From: Deltaproteobacteria bacterium HGW-Deltaproteobacteria-4
GTDB lineage: Bacteria > Desulfobacterota > Desulfuromonadia > Desulfuromonadales > UBA2197
Direction: 5' to 3'
DNA: 64,000 nucleotides
NCBI GenBank assembly: GCA_002841765.1
Contig: PHAV01000005.1
Coordinates: 1-64,000 of the forward strand
The notes beneath the pieces were generated by a model. The model saw only the letters and a list, made by a program, of their open reading frames with translations, ran no database searches and was not told the origin of the DNA. Shown piece after piece: positions 1-8,496 of the stretch (its first letter is position 1; each line of letters opens with the position of its first letter). The position numbers were made by a program, and so were the translations under genes.

Positions 1-30
1 GCAGTCGAGCACGTCTTTCGGTATGGCCAT
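1..30 (-). CDS. IS256-family transposase, first ten codons only
   Basis: The minus strand opens with ATG at 30 and reads MAIPKDVLDC before leaving the window. A GGAGG box (36-40) sits 5 bases upstream. This opening is like the usual start of IS256-type DDE transposases, and the element's terminal repeat lies just behind it at 72-96. A complete enzyme would be about 400 residues, so nothing can be said about its integrity. The assignment rests on the combination of start, ribosome binding site and repeat. Confidence 0.65.
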   Translation of the reverse strand, partial: MAIPKDVLDC

Positions 31-96
31 CGGTTCCTCCAGTGGTTACGGGTTGTAACCGACGATGACCATTTACACAAAGTTTTTTACACCCTC
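1..96 (-). mobile_element. End of an IS256-like insertion sequence (partial)
   Basis: The first bases hold one end of an insertion sequence whose body lies to the left of the window. Read on the minus strand, 96 to 78 is GAGGGTGTAAAAAACTTTG, followed by TGTAAA, which matches the style of terminal inverted repeat seen in IS256-family elements. A transposase start follows inward at 30. The outer boundary is put at about 96. The other end and the 8-9 bp target duplication expected for this family are outside the window. The family call comes from recall of the repeat pattern, not from a search. Confidence 0.75.
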
Positions 97-366
97 GATA
101 AAGGACAAACCGAAAAAGAAGAAGTAACAAAAGCCCACGTCCGCGACTACGACTGCACCACTGCCTCCGGTGCTCTCGTCCACGTCCAGTCACACGAAGA
201 CAGACAGCAGCGTCCGCCAGTACTGTCGTCGCGGCACTGCTACAGATCCAGACTAAACGGAGTAATGACACAATTAAACTGTGGCGGAAGGAATGGATTA
301 ACGCTGGGCGATGAAGACGGAGAAAGAGAACGCCGCGTTATACAAACTGGATTGAGGTGCCAGTAG
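97..366 (+). pseudogene. Open frame cut at its 5' side by the IS end; unidentified C-terminal fragment
   Basis: From the base after the IS end, a frame stays open for 89 codons and stops at TAG 364-366. No start codon with a ribosome binding site lies inside it, so it reads as the 3' part of a gene broken by the insertion. It contains AHVRDYDCTTASGALVHVQ. This resembles the short tail motif (AHxR...SGxxVHVxxH) seen at the C-terminus of many accessory-region proteins. The family is not identified. It could also be chance open sequence, since the composition is unusual and A/C-rich. Confidence 0.35.
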
Positions 367-433
367 TTATAACTTGGTCGTTGAACGGTAGGGGGGAAGT
401 GATTTGGCAGGAAATTTGACGCAAGCAGGAAGG

Positions 434-455
434 AAAACGGCAACAAAACGGCAAC
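434..455. repeat. Tandem 11-bp direct repeat near tRNA-Pro
   Basis: AAAACGGCAAC occurs twice in tandem (434-444 and 445-455), followed by AAAA. It lies about 60 bases beyond the 3' end of tRNA-Pro. Short direct repeats in this position are typical of integrase arm-type sites beside a tRNA attachment site, but no integrase gene is in the window, so the role is inferred. Confidence 0.5.
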
Positions 456-475
456 AAAAATATCAACAAACTAAA

Positions 476-503
476 GTGGCTTACGGATATTTCCGTAAGC
501 CAC
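476..503 (-). terminator. Hairpin downstream of tRNA-Pro
   Basis: A perfect 12-bp stem (476-487 with 492-503) encloses a 4-base loop, and lies 9 bases past the CCA end of tRNA-Pro on the minus strand. The tail on that strand is TTTAGTTTG, a weak U tract. It is a plausible terminator for the tRNA transcript. It also sits where an attachment site could be. Confidence 0.55.
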
Positions 504-512
504 CGTATTTAC

Positions 513-589
513 TGGTCGGGATGAGAGGATTTGAACCTCCGGCCCCTTGCTCCCGAAGCAAGTGCGCTACCAGACTGCGCTACATCCCG
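513..589 (-). tRNA. tRNA-Pro (anticodon CGG), CCA encoded
   Basis: The minus strand folds as a full cloverleaf. The acceptor pair is CGGGATG/CATCCCG, the T-arm contains GGTTCAAATCC, and the anticodon stem CTTGC/GCAAG has loop TTCGGGA, giving anticodon CGG (Pro, codon CCG). CCA is encoded at 513-515. The tRNA proper is 516-589 (74 nt). Its 3' end faces the IS-containing region on the left, the usual orientation for an element integrated into a tRNA gene. Confidence 0.96.
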
Positions 590-679
590 ACATGACTTCC
601 TATTAACAGACGGGTTTATTAGCATGGGCGGGGAGGAAATGCAAGACGATTTTGTCGAATATGAAACGCTCAGCGTTTA

Positions 680-1939
680 CTACGGGACCGGGGCGATCTC
701 TTCCGGCTCTGGTCGCGGCAGCAGCACCCACATCTTCCCGGTCTGCTTCATCCTTCCCGCCAAAGTTCCGGCCGCCTCCCCTTGTCCCCAGAAGAAATCG
801 GCCCGGACCGCGCCACGGATGGCACCGCCGGTGTCGTGAGCGACAACCAGTCGTTGTAACGGCTCTTTGCTGCTGGGCCTCGTTGTGGAAAGGAAGACCG
901 GGGCGCCGAGAGGGATGGTGCGGGGATCGACGGCAATGCTGCGTTCGGCAGTCAGGGGGATGCCGAGGGCGCCGGGGGCTGTTGCCGGACTGCCGGGGAG
1001 AATTTCAAAGAAGATATAGCTGGCGTTTTCATTGAGTAGAGCCGCGGTCTCGTTCGGGTTTTGCTGTGCCCAGGCTTTGATATTCTGCATCGACATCTGA
1101 TCCTTGGTCATCTCGCCGCGCTCAAGGAGGAGTTTGCCGATGGAGCGAAAGGGGTAGCCGTTCTGGTCGGCAAAGTGGACCATGACGGCGCTGCCGTCAT
1201 CAAGGAGGACTCGTCCCGACCCTTGAATATGCATGAAGAAGAGTTCGACCGGATCGTCGATCCAGAGGAGTTCCTTGCCGGCGAGAAGGGCCGGATCGGC
1301 TTCGAGCTCGGCGCGACTGTAGTAGGGGACGATTTTGCGTCCGACCAGTCGGCCGCGCAGGCGGTAGTTGGCGAGATCGGGGTAGACGCTGCGCAGATCG
1401 ACAACTAACAGGTCGTCGGGGAGCGCGTAGAGGGGGTAGCGGTAGCGGTCACTGCGCTGGCGGCTGCCGTTGAGGTTGGGGATGTAATAGCCGGTGACCA
1501 GGCCGGTGTCACTGCCGTCAGGGTTGCGCACCTGATGGGGGATGAAGTGTTCTTCGAAAAAAGCGCGGACAACGTCAGGGCCGGGATCGACCCTGGTCGC
1601 CGCGTTGCAGACCGAACCCCAGTCGGCGCGCTTCTTTATGGACGAGCACCCTTTGATAAAGGCGGCGAGAGCCGCAGACGGATCATCAAGAAGCCAACCG
1701 TCGACGGCTGTCCAGGCGACGGGAGTCAATGGAGAGACCGGGAGCAGCGCCGGCGTAGTCAGTTCAAAGGGCAGGGGCGGCGGTGGGGTGACGATGGTGA
1801 TAAGCGCACCGGCCTGGGGAGGTGGCGGTGTCACCCGCTCCACCAGCGGGCCAGCTTGCGGCCCTGCGCCGGGGAGGGTACAAGCACTGAAGAAGCAAAG
1901 AACGAGCAGGCCGAGGAAAGATTTTAAAAGAGAGGTCAT
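680..1939 (-). CDS. mltA: Membrane-bound lytic murein transglycosylase A
   Basis: A periplasmic lipoprotein that cleaves peptidoglycan glycan strands to give 1,6-anhydroMurNAc ends. It has 419 residues. The N-terminal signal ends in a lipobox FFSAC with Cys20, so anchoring in the outer membrane is expected. A proline-rich linker (about 23-60) precedes the MltA barrel, which carries VTGYY. The C-terminal 3D domain shows DPRTIPLG, AHDTGGAIRG and ADFFWG and supplies the catalytic Asp. The ATG overlaps the stop of the upstream pseudopilin gene (ATGA), so the two are probably translationally coupled. It is the last gene of the minus-strand run cysS, pseudopilin, mltA. Confidence 0.93.
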   Translation of the reverse strand: MTSLLKSFLGLLVLCFFSACTLPGAGPQAGPLVERVTPPPPQAGALITIVTPPPPLPFELTTPALLPVSPLTPVAWTAVDGWLLDDPSAALAAFIKGCSSIKKRADWGSVCNAATRVDPGPDVVRAFFEEHFIPHQVRNPDGSDTGLVTGYYIPNLNGSRQRSDRYRYPLYALPDDLLVVDLRSVYPDLANYRLRGRLVGRKIVPYYSRAELEADPALLAGKELLWIDDPVELFFMHIQGSGRVLLDDGSAVMVHFADQNGYPFRSIGKLLLERGEMTKDQMSMQNIKAWAQQNPNETAALLNENASYIFFEILPGSPATAPGALGIPLTAERSIAVDPRTIPLGAPVFLSTTRPSSKEPLQRLVVAHDTGGAIRGAVRADFFWGQGEAAGTLAGRMKQTGKMWVLLPRPEPEEIAPVP

Positions 1940-2484
1940 GGTTTCACAGGACTATCGGGGAGAAGCTTCACTCCCTGCTGAGGAAGAACTTTGGTTGGTG
2001 TATAGCTGAATTCCCAGGAGCTGTAGCTGGGGGCGCTTTGGAAGGTGATGTATTCCTCCGGGAAGCCGTCCTGCCGGAAGGGGGTCTTGGAACTGGTGCT
2101 GCGCACCCCTTTGATCTTGCCGAGCGCCTGGCCGGCGTCGCTGGCGCCCTCAACGTTTCCGCCGGCGCCGACCACCTCAAACGCTTCATTGGTGAAGGGG
2201 TCAAGGTAGAGCTTGCGCAGATGGCGTTTGGTCTGCGCTGAGCGCGGATCCTGGAGCAGATCTTCCAGGGAGTTGGGGTAAGCCCCTTGCCCTCCCGGGC
2301 TGGTTGTGTAGTAGCTTTCAATTGCCCGACGGTACTGATCGCCACGGAAAAAGAGTTCCTCTTCCCGTTCGCGCTGCATCACCTGTGACCAGGTCTGTCC
2401 GGTCAGGCCGAGCATCAAGCCGATCACCATGATGGCGAAGAGGACAGTAAAGAGGGTCATCCCTCGCTGCGAAGAAAGGCGCAT
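1936..2484 (-). CDS. Type II secretion/type IV pilus-like pseudopilin
   Basis: This 182-residue protein starts at ATG 2484, ten bases after the cysS stop. The frame is open further upstream, but that would run into cysS. The N-terminus is a short basic leader, then a prepilin-peptidase site QRG|MTLFTVLFAIMV followed by a long hydrophobic helix. The stretch ELFFRGDQYRRAIESYY is typical of GspG/PulG-like proteins of this lineage. After the cleaved Gly, position 5 is Thr instead of the near-invariant Glu, as in minor pseudopilins of the GspK type. It probably sits in the inner membrane as part of a secretion or pilus-like fibre, but no other pilus gene is nearby. Its stop overlaps the mltA start. 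Confidence 0.8.
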   Translation of the reverse strand: MRLSSQRGMTLFTVLFAIMVIGLMLGLTGQTWSQVMQREREEELFFRGDQYRRAIESYYTTSPGGQGAYPNSLEDLLQDPRSAQTKRHLRKLYLDPFTNEAFEVVGAGGNVEGASDAGQALGKIKGVRSTSSKTPFRQDGFPEEYITFQSAPSYSSWEFSYTPTKVLPQQGVKLLPDSPVKP

Positions 2485-2494
2485 CGTTATCAGC

Positions 2495-3967
2495 TTATTT
2501 GCACTTCCAGGTTGTCCCCTGGGGGCTGTCGAGAAGGAGAATCCCTTTGGCGGCAAGTTCGTCGCGAATCTGGTCGGAGCGGGCAAAGTCACGATTGGCA
2601 CGGGCGGCCTGGCGTGCGCTGATCAAAGCTTCGATCGCTGCCGGGCTCAGTCCGGTTTCACCCAGCCCGGCCTGTTTCTGCTTCTCCAGCCAGGCTGAGG
2701 GCGCCGAGCTAAAGAGACCGAGGACGTTGCCGAGCTTGATCATGCCGTCGCTGGCGGCTTTGACGGCGGTCGCGGCGGCGCTGTCGAAAGCGAGTTCGGG
2801 GATCGCCGTTACCCGGTTCAGGGCCCGGGTCAGATCGAAAAAATGACCAATGACCAGAGCGGTGTTGAAGTCATCGTCCATCGCCTCTTTAAAGCGGGAT
2901 TCGAGGATGCATGCTCGTTCGCGCAGCTCTGCAATCTCTTCGCGCTCCGGCTGGTTGCTCTGCAATTGCGCCGCTTGGAGAAAGTCGTCAGCAGCAGCCA
3001 GGGCTTGATAAAAACGGCTCAGCCCGAGGCGGGCTTCGTCAAGATTCTGGTCCGAGAAGTCGATGGGGGAACGGTAGTGGGCGGTGAGGATGAAGAAGCG
3101 CAGCACTTCGGCGTCGTAAGTCTTGAGAATGTCGCGGATGGTGAAGAAGTTGCCGAGGGATTTGCTCATCTTCTCGTGATTGACATTGACAAAGCCGTTG
3201 TGCAGCCAGTATTTGACAAAGGGTTTGCCGGTCGCCCCTTCGCTCTGGGCGATTTCATTTTCATGATGGGGGAAGACCAGGTCTTTACCGCCGCCGTGGA
3301 TGTCGAAAGTCTCGCCGAGGTACTGTATGCTCATCGCCGAACATTCGATGTGCCAGCCGGGACGCCCCGGGCCCCAGGGGGACTCCCAGGCCGGCTCGCC
3401 GGCTTTGGCGGTCTTCCACAGGGCAAAGTCCATGGGATGGCGTTTGAGTTCTCCTGGCGCAATACGGGCGCCGGCGCGCATTTCATCCATATTGCGCTTG
3501 GAGAGTTTAAGATAGTCAGGAAAGCTCTCGACCGCATAATAGACATCGCCGCCGCTGGCGTAGGCGCGGCCGCCAGCGATCAGGCGCTCCACCAGGGTGA
3601 TGATCTGGCTTATATGCTGGGTCGCCTTGGGCTCGATCGTCGGTTTCAGCAGGCCGAGGGCCGCCATATCTTCGTCAAAGGCGCTGATAAACTCTTCGGC
3701 GAGGTCGACGCTGTCGATGCCGCGCTCGTTGGCGCGATTAATGATTTTGTCGTCGACGTCGGTGTAGTTACGGACATAGGTGACATCATATCCGGAAAAC
3801 TGCAGATAGCGGTAGATGATGTCAAAGACGATGTTGGCGCGGGCATGACCGACATGGCAGTAGTCATAAACGGTGACGCCGCAGACGTACATGCCGACGT
3901 GCCCCGGTCGTAGCGGCACAAACTCTTCTTTGCCGCCACTCAAGGTATTATAAAGACGCAGAGACAT
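2495..3967 (-). CDS. cysS: Cysteinyl-tRNA synthetase
   Basis: A class I aminoacyl-tRNA synthetase charging tRNA-Cys. It has 490 residues from ATG 3967, chosen because AGGAG sits 6 bases upstream and MSLRLYNT is the usual start. An in-frame start nine codons earlier lacks support. Visible motifs are the HIGH box as HVGH (residues 38-41), zinc ligand Cys29 in the YVCGVTVYD segment, CSAMS, HHENE, and the KMSKS loop as KMSKSLGN. The length is normal for the family. It heads the run with the pseudopilin and mltA. Confidence 0.96.
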   Translation of the reverse strand: MSLRLYNTLSGGKEEFVPLRPGHVGMYVCGVTVYDYCHVGHARANIVFDIIYRYLQFSGYDVTYVRNYTDVDDKIINRANERGIDSVDLAEEFISAFDEDMAALGLLKPTIEPKATQHISQIITLVERLIAGGRAYASGGDVYYAVESFPDYLKLSKRNMDEMRAGARIAPGELKRHPMDFALWKTAKAGEPAWESPWGPGRPGWHIECSAMSIQYLGETFDIHGGGKDLVFPHHENEIAQSEGATGKPFVKYWLHNGFVNVNHEKMSKSLGNFFTIRDILKTYDAEVLRFFILTAHYRSPIDFSDQNLDEARLGLSRFYQALAAADDFLQAAQLQSNQPEREEIAELRERACILESRFKEAMDDDFNTALVIGHFFDLTRALNRVTAIPELAFDSAAATAVKAASDGMIKLGNVLGLFSSAPSAWLEKQKQAGLGETGLSPAAIEALISARQAARANRDFARSDQIRDELAAKGILLLDSPQGTTWKCK

Positions 3968-4044
3968 GAAAACTCCTGGGAAGGGTCGCGCCAATCCGGC
4001 GCTGGTGCGCCATTTTTAGCATAAATGGGCATGGAAATGCAAAG

Positions 4045-4070
4045 CCGTGCCGGGAAAAATCCCGGCACGG
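4045..4070 (-). terminator. Intrinsic terminator after the NarL-type regulator
   Basis: A perfect 10-bp GC-rich stem (4045-4054 with 4061-4070) has a 6-base loop and lies directly after the stop codon at 4071-4073 on the minus strand. The T tract beyond it is weak (CTTTGCATTT). It probably ends the kinase/regulator transcript ahead of cysS. Confidence 0.65.
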
Positions 4071-4826
4071 TTACGGTTTTATGTTCCCTTTGTAGCGCTT
4101 GAGCCAGTTCTGGAGTTCCGTTTCTTCACTCTCCAGTTCAAAGGCGTTGATCAGACCGCGGCGGATCGAGACCGAGACCGCGCGATTGCGCAGGTTAAAG
4201 GCATCGCCGACTTTGTCGCTCTGAAACTGATCGAGATCGAGGCCGAGTTTACCGTACAGGGAGTTGAGGCGGCTCTGTACGCCGCGCCGTGACAGATAGC
4301 GGCGTTGTGCAATCAGGTTGTCGGTAAGGCCGAGGGAGATATCGACCAGGGCTTCATATTCGATGTCAGAAAGGGCGGTCTGGCTGTGGCCGGTGCGTCC
4401 CTGCACCTTGCGGACTTCAGGATCGATCCAGCACTGGTCATCAAAGAGGACGGTGGCGATAGCCGAAGCGATCCGCTCCCGCGGGTTCGATTTGAGAATA
4501 TAGCCGTAGACGGTCTCGGCCGGGACAATTCGCGCCAGGGCGCGGACATACATCTCGTCTTTGTGTTGACTCCACAGGACAATGCGCGCCTTGGGATTGC
4601 GGCTCCACAGGGCCTTGGCAAAGTCGATACCGTTGAGCTCGGGCATCTGAATATCGCTGACCACCAGCGGTTCCTCCCACGCCAGAGCCATCTCCAGGGC
4701 GATCAGGCCGTTTTGGGCCCGCTGGATGCGACAGGAGCGGTCAGGATAGGCGAGAAAGATCGATTCGAGAAATTCGAAGTCCTTGGGGTTGTCTTCAGCG
4801 ATCAGGATGTCGGTGATCTTCTCCAT
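4071..4826 (-). CDS. Response regulator with LuxR/NarL-like C-terminal domain
   Basis: This 251-residue protein has an N-terminal receiver domain: acidic pair ED at 11-12, phospho-acceptor Asp58 in VVSDIQMPEL, and conserved Lys112 in YILKSN. The C-terminal part (about 150-200) follows the LuxR helix-turn-helix pattern (LSDIEYEAL, LGLTDNLIA, LYGKLGL) but diverges in the recognition helix. About 45 residues follow the helix-turn-helix, which is a longer tail than usual. AGGCGG lies 6 bases before the ATG. It sits 12 bases after the stop of the HisKA_3-type kinase at 4839-6194, so the two form a NarX/NarL-like pair. The signal and targets are unknown. Confidence 0.88.
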   Translation of the reverse strand: MEKITDILIAEDNPKDFEFLESIFLAYPDRSCRIQRAQNGLIALEMALAWEEPLVVSDIQMPELNGIDFAKALWSRNPKARIVLWSQHKDEMYVRALARIVPAETVYGYILKSNPRERIASAIATVLFDDQCWIDPEVRKVQGRTGHSQTALSDIEYEALVDISLGLTDNLIAQRRYLSRRGVQSRLNSLYGKLGLDLDQFQSDKVGDAFNLRNRAVSVSIRRGLINAFELESEETELQNWLKRYKGNIKP

Positions 4827-4838
4827 AAATTACCGCCT

Positions 4839-6194
4839 TTAGGGGGTTGTGCGATAGGAAAGCTCAAAACGGGTGCCGCTGCTGAAGCGGGAGGGACCCC
4901 AGACAATCCGGGCATTGATGATGCGGGCCCGCTCGCGCATGTTGTTGAGGCCTCGCCCCGCCGTCGGCGAGGTTTCGGCATTGAAACCGCTGCCGTTATC
5001 CTCGACCGAGAGGACGAAATCATCGTTGCGCCGTTCGATGACGATCTCGTAGCGACTGGCGTGGGCGTGGCGAATGACATTATGAATCGCTTCAAGGGCA
5101 ATGCGGTAGATGGCAAGCTGGATATGCCGTGGCAGGACGAGTTCGGCACTGGCCGGAGAGATGTAGAGTTGGTATTCGGGTAATCCTTCACGAGACATGG
5201 CACGATCAAGAAATGATTCCAGGGCGGCCGCGAGACCGAGAATATCGAGGGATTGCGGGTGGAGATCTTCCATGACTTCGCGGAGATTGGCCATGGCCCG
5301 ACGGAGATCCTCCTCAAGCTGTTGCGTCATTTCCGAGCATTTACCGCGGTGCAGTACTTCAAGATCGCGCTGCACCGCAGAAAGATCGGCGAGCGTCTGG
5401 TCGTGCAGATCCCGGGCAATGCGGCGGCGCTCTTCTTCTGCGCCTTCAAGGAGCTTTTCGGTGCTGACGACGCGGATCAGTCGTTCGGTCATCCGGTTGA
5501 TCGAAATCGCCAGATCGTCCAGCTCGTCCTGCGCCTTGCCGGGGAAGGGGAGGGGGCTGAGATCGCCATTGGCGATACGGCTGGCATTCTGGGTCAACAG
5601 GTTGATGCGGTACAGAATTTGTCTTGCAAAGGTCAGGGCAATAAAGACGCCGATGAGGATCGCCACAATCAGGACGAATGTGCCGATGGTGGTGGTACGG
5701 TAAACGATTTCGGTGATATCCCGATTGTTTTTATTCTGGAGAGCTTCGCGTTCGCGTTGAATCTCTTCACTGAAAGCATTGAGCTGGCTACGCAGTTCAA
5801 TGACGGCGTTGCGGTAATCTCCGCCGTCGAAGCCCCGTTCGGGATTAAGTTTTTCTCCCAGATCGACCAGTTCGTCCGCGTCAGGGAGCATCTCCTGAAT
5901 GGTTCGCAGGGAGCCGAGAAGTCGCGCATACAGGTGTCGCATCTCGTCGTAACGTTTGCCGTCAAAGGCCTCTTCCGATTCTTCGGGATGGACGGCGCTG
6001 CCGAGAGCATAAAGTCGCTTGGTGGCCAGATCCGCTTCTACCAGGGCAATAAAGGCGGCGCGAAGCTGGCTGGATGCTTGATTCTTCTTCGACATGTCCC
6101 AGTAGGTGTACTGGAGAAAAGCGAGAAGAAGGGTCAGCAAGAGCAGGACCGTTGCCGGGGCAAGGATAATCTTGAATTTCAGGGGAAGGCGCAT
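4839..6194 (-). CDS. NarX-like sensor histidine kinase (HisKA_3)
   Basis: A 451-residue inner-membrane sensor kinase. TM1 is at about 10-28, followed by a roughly 130-residue extracytoplasmic helical region, TM2 at about 165-190 and a HAMP linker. The dimerisation/phospho-acceptor segment is RIARDLHDQTLADL with His264, typical of the HisKA_3 (NarX/DegS) class. The C-terminal ATPase domain carries ENGSGF-type and GRGLNNMRERA motifs (seen as VEDNGSGF and GRGLNNMRERA). No strong ribosome binding site precedes the ATG. It pairs with the LuxR-type regulator immediately downstream. The sensed signal is not evident. Confidence 0.9.
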   Translation of the reverse strand: MRLPLKFKIILAPATVLLLLTLLLAFLQYTYWDMSKKNQASSQLRAAFIALVEADLATKRLYALGSAVHPEESEEAFDGKRYDEMRHLYARLLGSLRTIQEMLPDADELVDLGEKLNPERGFDGGDYRNAVIELRSQLNAFSEEIQREREALQNKNNRDITEIVYRTTTIGTFVLIVAILIGVFIALTFARQILYRINLLTQNASRIANGDLSPLPFPGKAQDELDDLAISINRMTERLIRVVSTEKLLEGAEEERRRIARDLHDQTLADLSAVQRDLEVLHRGKCSEMTQQLEEDLRRAMANLREVMEDLHPQSLDILGLAAALESFLDRAMSREGLPEYQLYISPASAELVLPRHIQLAIYRIALEAIHNVIRHAHASRYEIVIERRNDDFVLSVEDNGSGFNAETSPTAGRGLNNMRERARIINARIVWGPSRFSSGTRFELSYRTTP

Positions 6195-6286
6195 GGTTGA
6201 AAGATATCACAGCATTAAAGGGAATGCACTGTGCGATAGCACAGCTGCCCTGGCCGGGCCTCGGCTGCGTTCCGGGGTTTTTTTGT

Positions 6287-7759
6287 TCATGATGGTGTGG
6301 CTGTCGGCGGGTCTGGGAGCAGGGTTGGGTCGAGGGGGAGGTCAATGATAAATTCACTCCCCTGGCCAGGGGTGGAGAAGACGCGGATGCGGCCTTGATG
6401 GGCGGAGATGATCGCCTTGACGATGGAGAGCCCCAGTCCGGTGCCGCCGATATTGCGGTTGCGGGCTTCGTCGACCCGGTAAAAGCGTTCGAAGATATGG
6501 GGAAGATGTTCGGCCGGGATCCCCATGCCGGTATCGCGCACGTGAATCTGCGCTTCATTGGCAGCGTTCAGCGCCAGGGTAAGGGTTATCTCCCCCCCTT
6601 CCGGGGTGTATTTAACGGCATTGGTGACAAAATTGAGGAGGGCACGATGCAGGTGCATCTGGTCGGCACGAATAAAGACTTCGTGATCGACCTGCATCTG
6701 CAGGATCGTTTCGATCTTTTTGGCCTCGCCAAGGGTTTTGCTGTGAATGTAGAGATCCTGGAGCAGATCGTTAAGACTGAAGGAGCTGAGATTAAGGTGA
6801 AATTCTCCGGATTCGCTTTTGGCAAGCTGGAGCAAACCTTCCGTGATCCGTTCCATCCGTTCGATCTCTTCAAGGTTTGAGATTAAGGTCTGACGCAGCT
6901 CCTCCTCCCCCCGGGACCAGCGTAGCGAGACTTCAGTCTCTCCTTTAAGGATGGCGAGGGGCGTGCGCAGTTCATGGGAAGCATCACCGGTAAATTGTTT
7001 GATCCGGCTGAAGGAGTTGGCGAGGCGTTCCAGGGTTTCGTTGAAGCTGATGCTGAGATCGGTCAGCTCATTCCTTTTTTTGTCGACGGGGAGGCGAAGA
7101 TTGAGGTTTTCAGCGGTAATCTTGCGGATAGCGTCGGTAATTTGCTGCAGAGGCGAAAGGGCGCGACCGGCAAGGAACCAGCCGCACCCGCTTAACAATA
7201 TAATTAGTAATGGCGTATAGATGATCCGTTTCCAAAGCAACAGTGCCAGGGCGGTATCGTTCGCTTCCAAATTTTCGCCGACCTGCAGGACATCAACCCG
7301 GCGGGCGTTATCATAACGGGGGCGGGTCATTACCCGGTAGCGTTCCCCGGTCTCGCTGGTGAAGGTTTCGAAGTAGGCTCCCCCCTGACTGAGGTGGCGC
7401 AGGGCACTGCGATTGAGGGGGAAGCGCAGTTCCCCAAGATTTTCCGTGAAACAGGTTACTTCGCCGCGGGGATTGCGTTGCTGGATCGCAACCCCCCAGT
7501 TGTGACGGTACACAAAATTCCTCAGCTCCCGACACTGTGTTTCTTCCCCCCGGGGGGCATCGTCCGCCTCATTGTAAATCAGATCATCCAGGATATCGCC
7601 AGTCCGGGCCAGGCGACTGTCGGTATTCCCTTCGAGGATCGTGGCGAGATGCCGATCCCAGAAGGTTTCGCTGGAGAGCATCAGAATCGCCAGGGTCAAG
7701 GCAAACCAGAGGGTCAGCTTGAAGCGAATCGAGGAGCGGATGGGGGGGCGAAGGGACAA
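6287..7759 (-). CDS. OmpR-partner sensor histidine kinase with HAMP domain
   Basis: A 490-residue kinase starting with TTG directly after the TAA of the upstream regulator. AAGGAGG sits 5 bases before this TTG, which settles the start. Domains are TM1 (about 15-35), a periplasmic sensor region, TM2 (about 165-185), HAMP, HisKA with DASHELRTP (His262), and HATPase_c with NFVTNAVKYTPEGG, DTGMGI and GTGLGLSI. The layout matches CusS/CopS-type kinases for metals or envelope stress, though the ligand cannot be read from sequence. Neighbouring order on the minus strand is the PPDK regulatory protein, the OmpR-type regulator, then this kinase. Confidence 0.92.
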   Translation of the reverse strand: MSLRPPIRSSIRFKLTLWFALTLAILMLSSETFWDRHLATILEGNTDSRLARTGDILDDLIYNEADDAPRGEETQCRELRNFVYRHNWGVAIQQRNPRGEVTCFTENLGELRFPLNRSALRHLSQGGAYFETFTSETGERYRVMTRPRYDNARRVDVLQVGENLEANDTALALLLWKRIIYTPLLIILLSGCGWFLAGRALSPLQQITDAIRKITAENLNLRLPVDKKRNELTDLSISFNETLERLANSFSRIKQFTGDASHELRTPLAILKGETEVSLRWSRGEEELRQTLISNLEEIERMERITEGLLQLAKSESGEFHLNLSSFSLNDLLQDLYIHSKTLGEAKKIETILQMQVDHEVFIRADQMHLHRALLNFVTNAVKYTPEGGEITLTLALNAANEAQIHVRDTGMGIPAEHLPHIFERFYRVDEARNRNIGGTGLGLSIVKAIISAHQGRIRVFSTPGQGSEFIIDLPLDPTLLPDPPTATPS

Positions 7760-8431
7760 TTAGTCCTCCTTGAGCATGTAGCCGGTGCCCCGCACCGTTT
7801 GAATCAACTTCTTGTCGTAGTCCCGGTCGATCTTTTTGCGCAGATAATTGACATAAACATCGATGATATTGGTGAAAGAATCGAAGGTATAGTCCCAGAC
7901 CCGCTCGGCAATCATGGTCCGGGTGAGAACCTGATTGGGATTGCGCATGAAATATTCGATCAACGCATATTCCTTGGCGGTGAGGTCGAGTTCATCGCTG
8001 CCGCGCCAGACTTTATGGGCGACCGGATCAAGGCGCAGATCGGCAAAGCGGAGTTCGGCGCCGCGATCCATGGTGCCGCGCCGTAACAGGGCGCGGACCC
8101 GGGCGATGAGTTCGGCAAAGGCAAAGGGTTTGGTCAGATAGTCGTCACTGCCGGAGTTGAAACCGGAGACGACATCATCGACGCTGTCCTTAGCGGTCAG
8201 GCAGAGGACCGGGGTGCTGATCCCTTTGTCTCGCAATTCGCGCAGCACGGTCAGGCCATCTTTCTTCGGGAGCATCAAATCCATCAGGATCAGACTGTAA
8301 GGGTTGGTTTCTGCCATAAAGAGACCTTCTTCGCCGTCATGGGCCAGATCGACGTTAAAGCCTTCTTCTTCGAGACCGCGTTTGATAAAACTTGCGACTT
8401 TTTTTTCATCTTCGACAACCAGAATTTTCAT
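7760..8431 (-). CDS. OmpR-family response regulator
   Basis: A 223-residue DNA-binding response regulator. The receiver domain has Glu8/Asp9, phospho-acceptor Asp51 in LILMDLMLPKKDG, Thr79 and Lys101 in TKPFAF. The C-terminal winged helix (about 125-221) contains LTAKEYALIEYFMRN and the YVNYLRKKID recognition helix region. A strong AAAAGGAG precedes the ATG. The stop codon abuts the TTG start of its kinase partner. It is similar in layout to CusR/CopR/TctD-type regulators. The target genes are not known. Confidence 0.93.
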   Translation of the reverse strand: MKILVVEDEKKVASFIKRGLEEEGFNVDLAHDGEEGLFMAETNPYSLILMDLMLPKKDGLTVLRELRDKGISTPVLCLTAKDSVDDVVSGFNSGSDDYLTKPFAFAELIARVRALLRRGTMDRGAELRFADLRLDPVAHKVWRGSDELDLTAKEYALIEYFMRNPNQVLTRTMIAERVWDYTFDSFTNIIDVYVNYLRKKIDRDYDKKLIQTVRGTGYMLKED

Positions 8432-8496
8432 GAAACGTCTCCTTTTGTGGTAGGTTGAGTGGGGAAATCAACAGCGGGGACGACCAATGTCGCCGC

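Noticed and set aside
2843-3913. 356-codon open frame on the plus strand
   Set aside because: It lies antisense within cysS and has no recognisable domain or ribosome binding site.
5962-6558. 198-codon minus-strand frame spanning two kinase genes
   Set aside because: It is a shifted frame over the end of one kinase gene and the start of the next, with Pro/Ser-rich translation and no domain.
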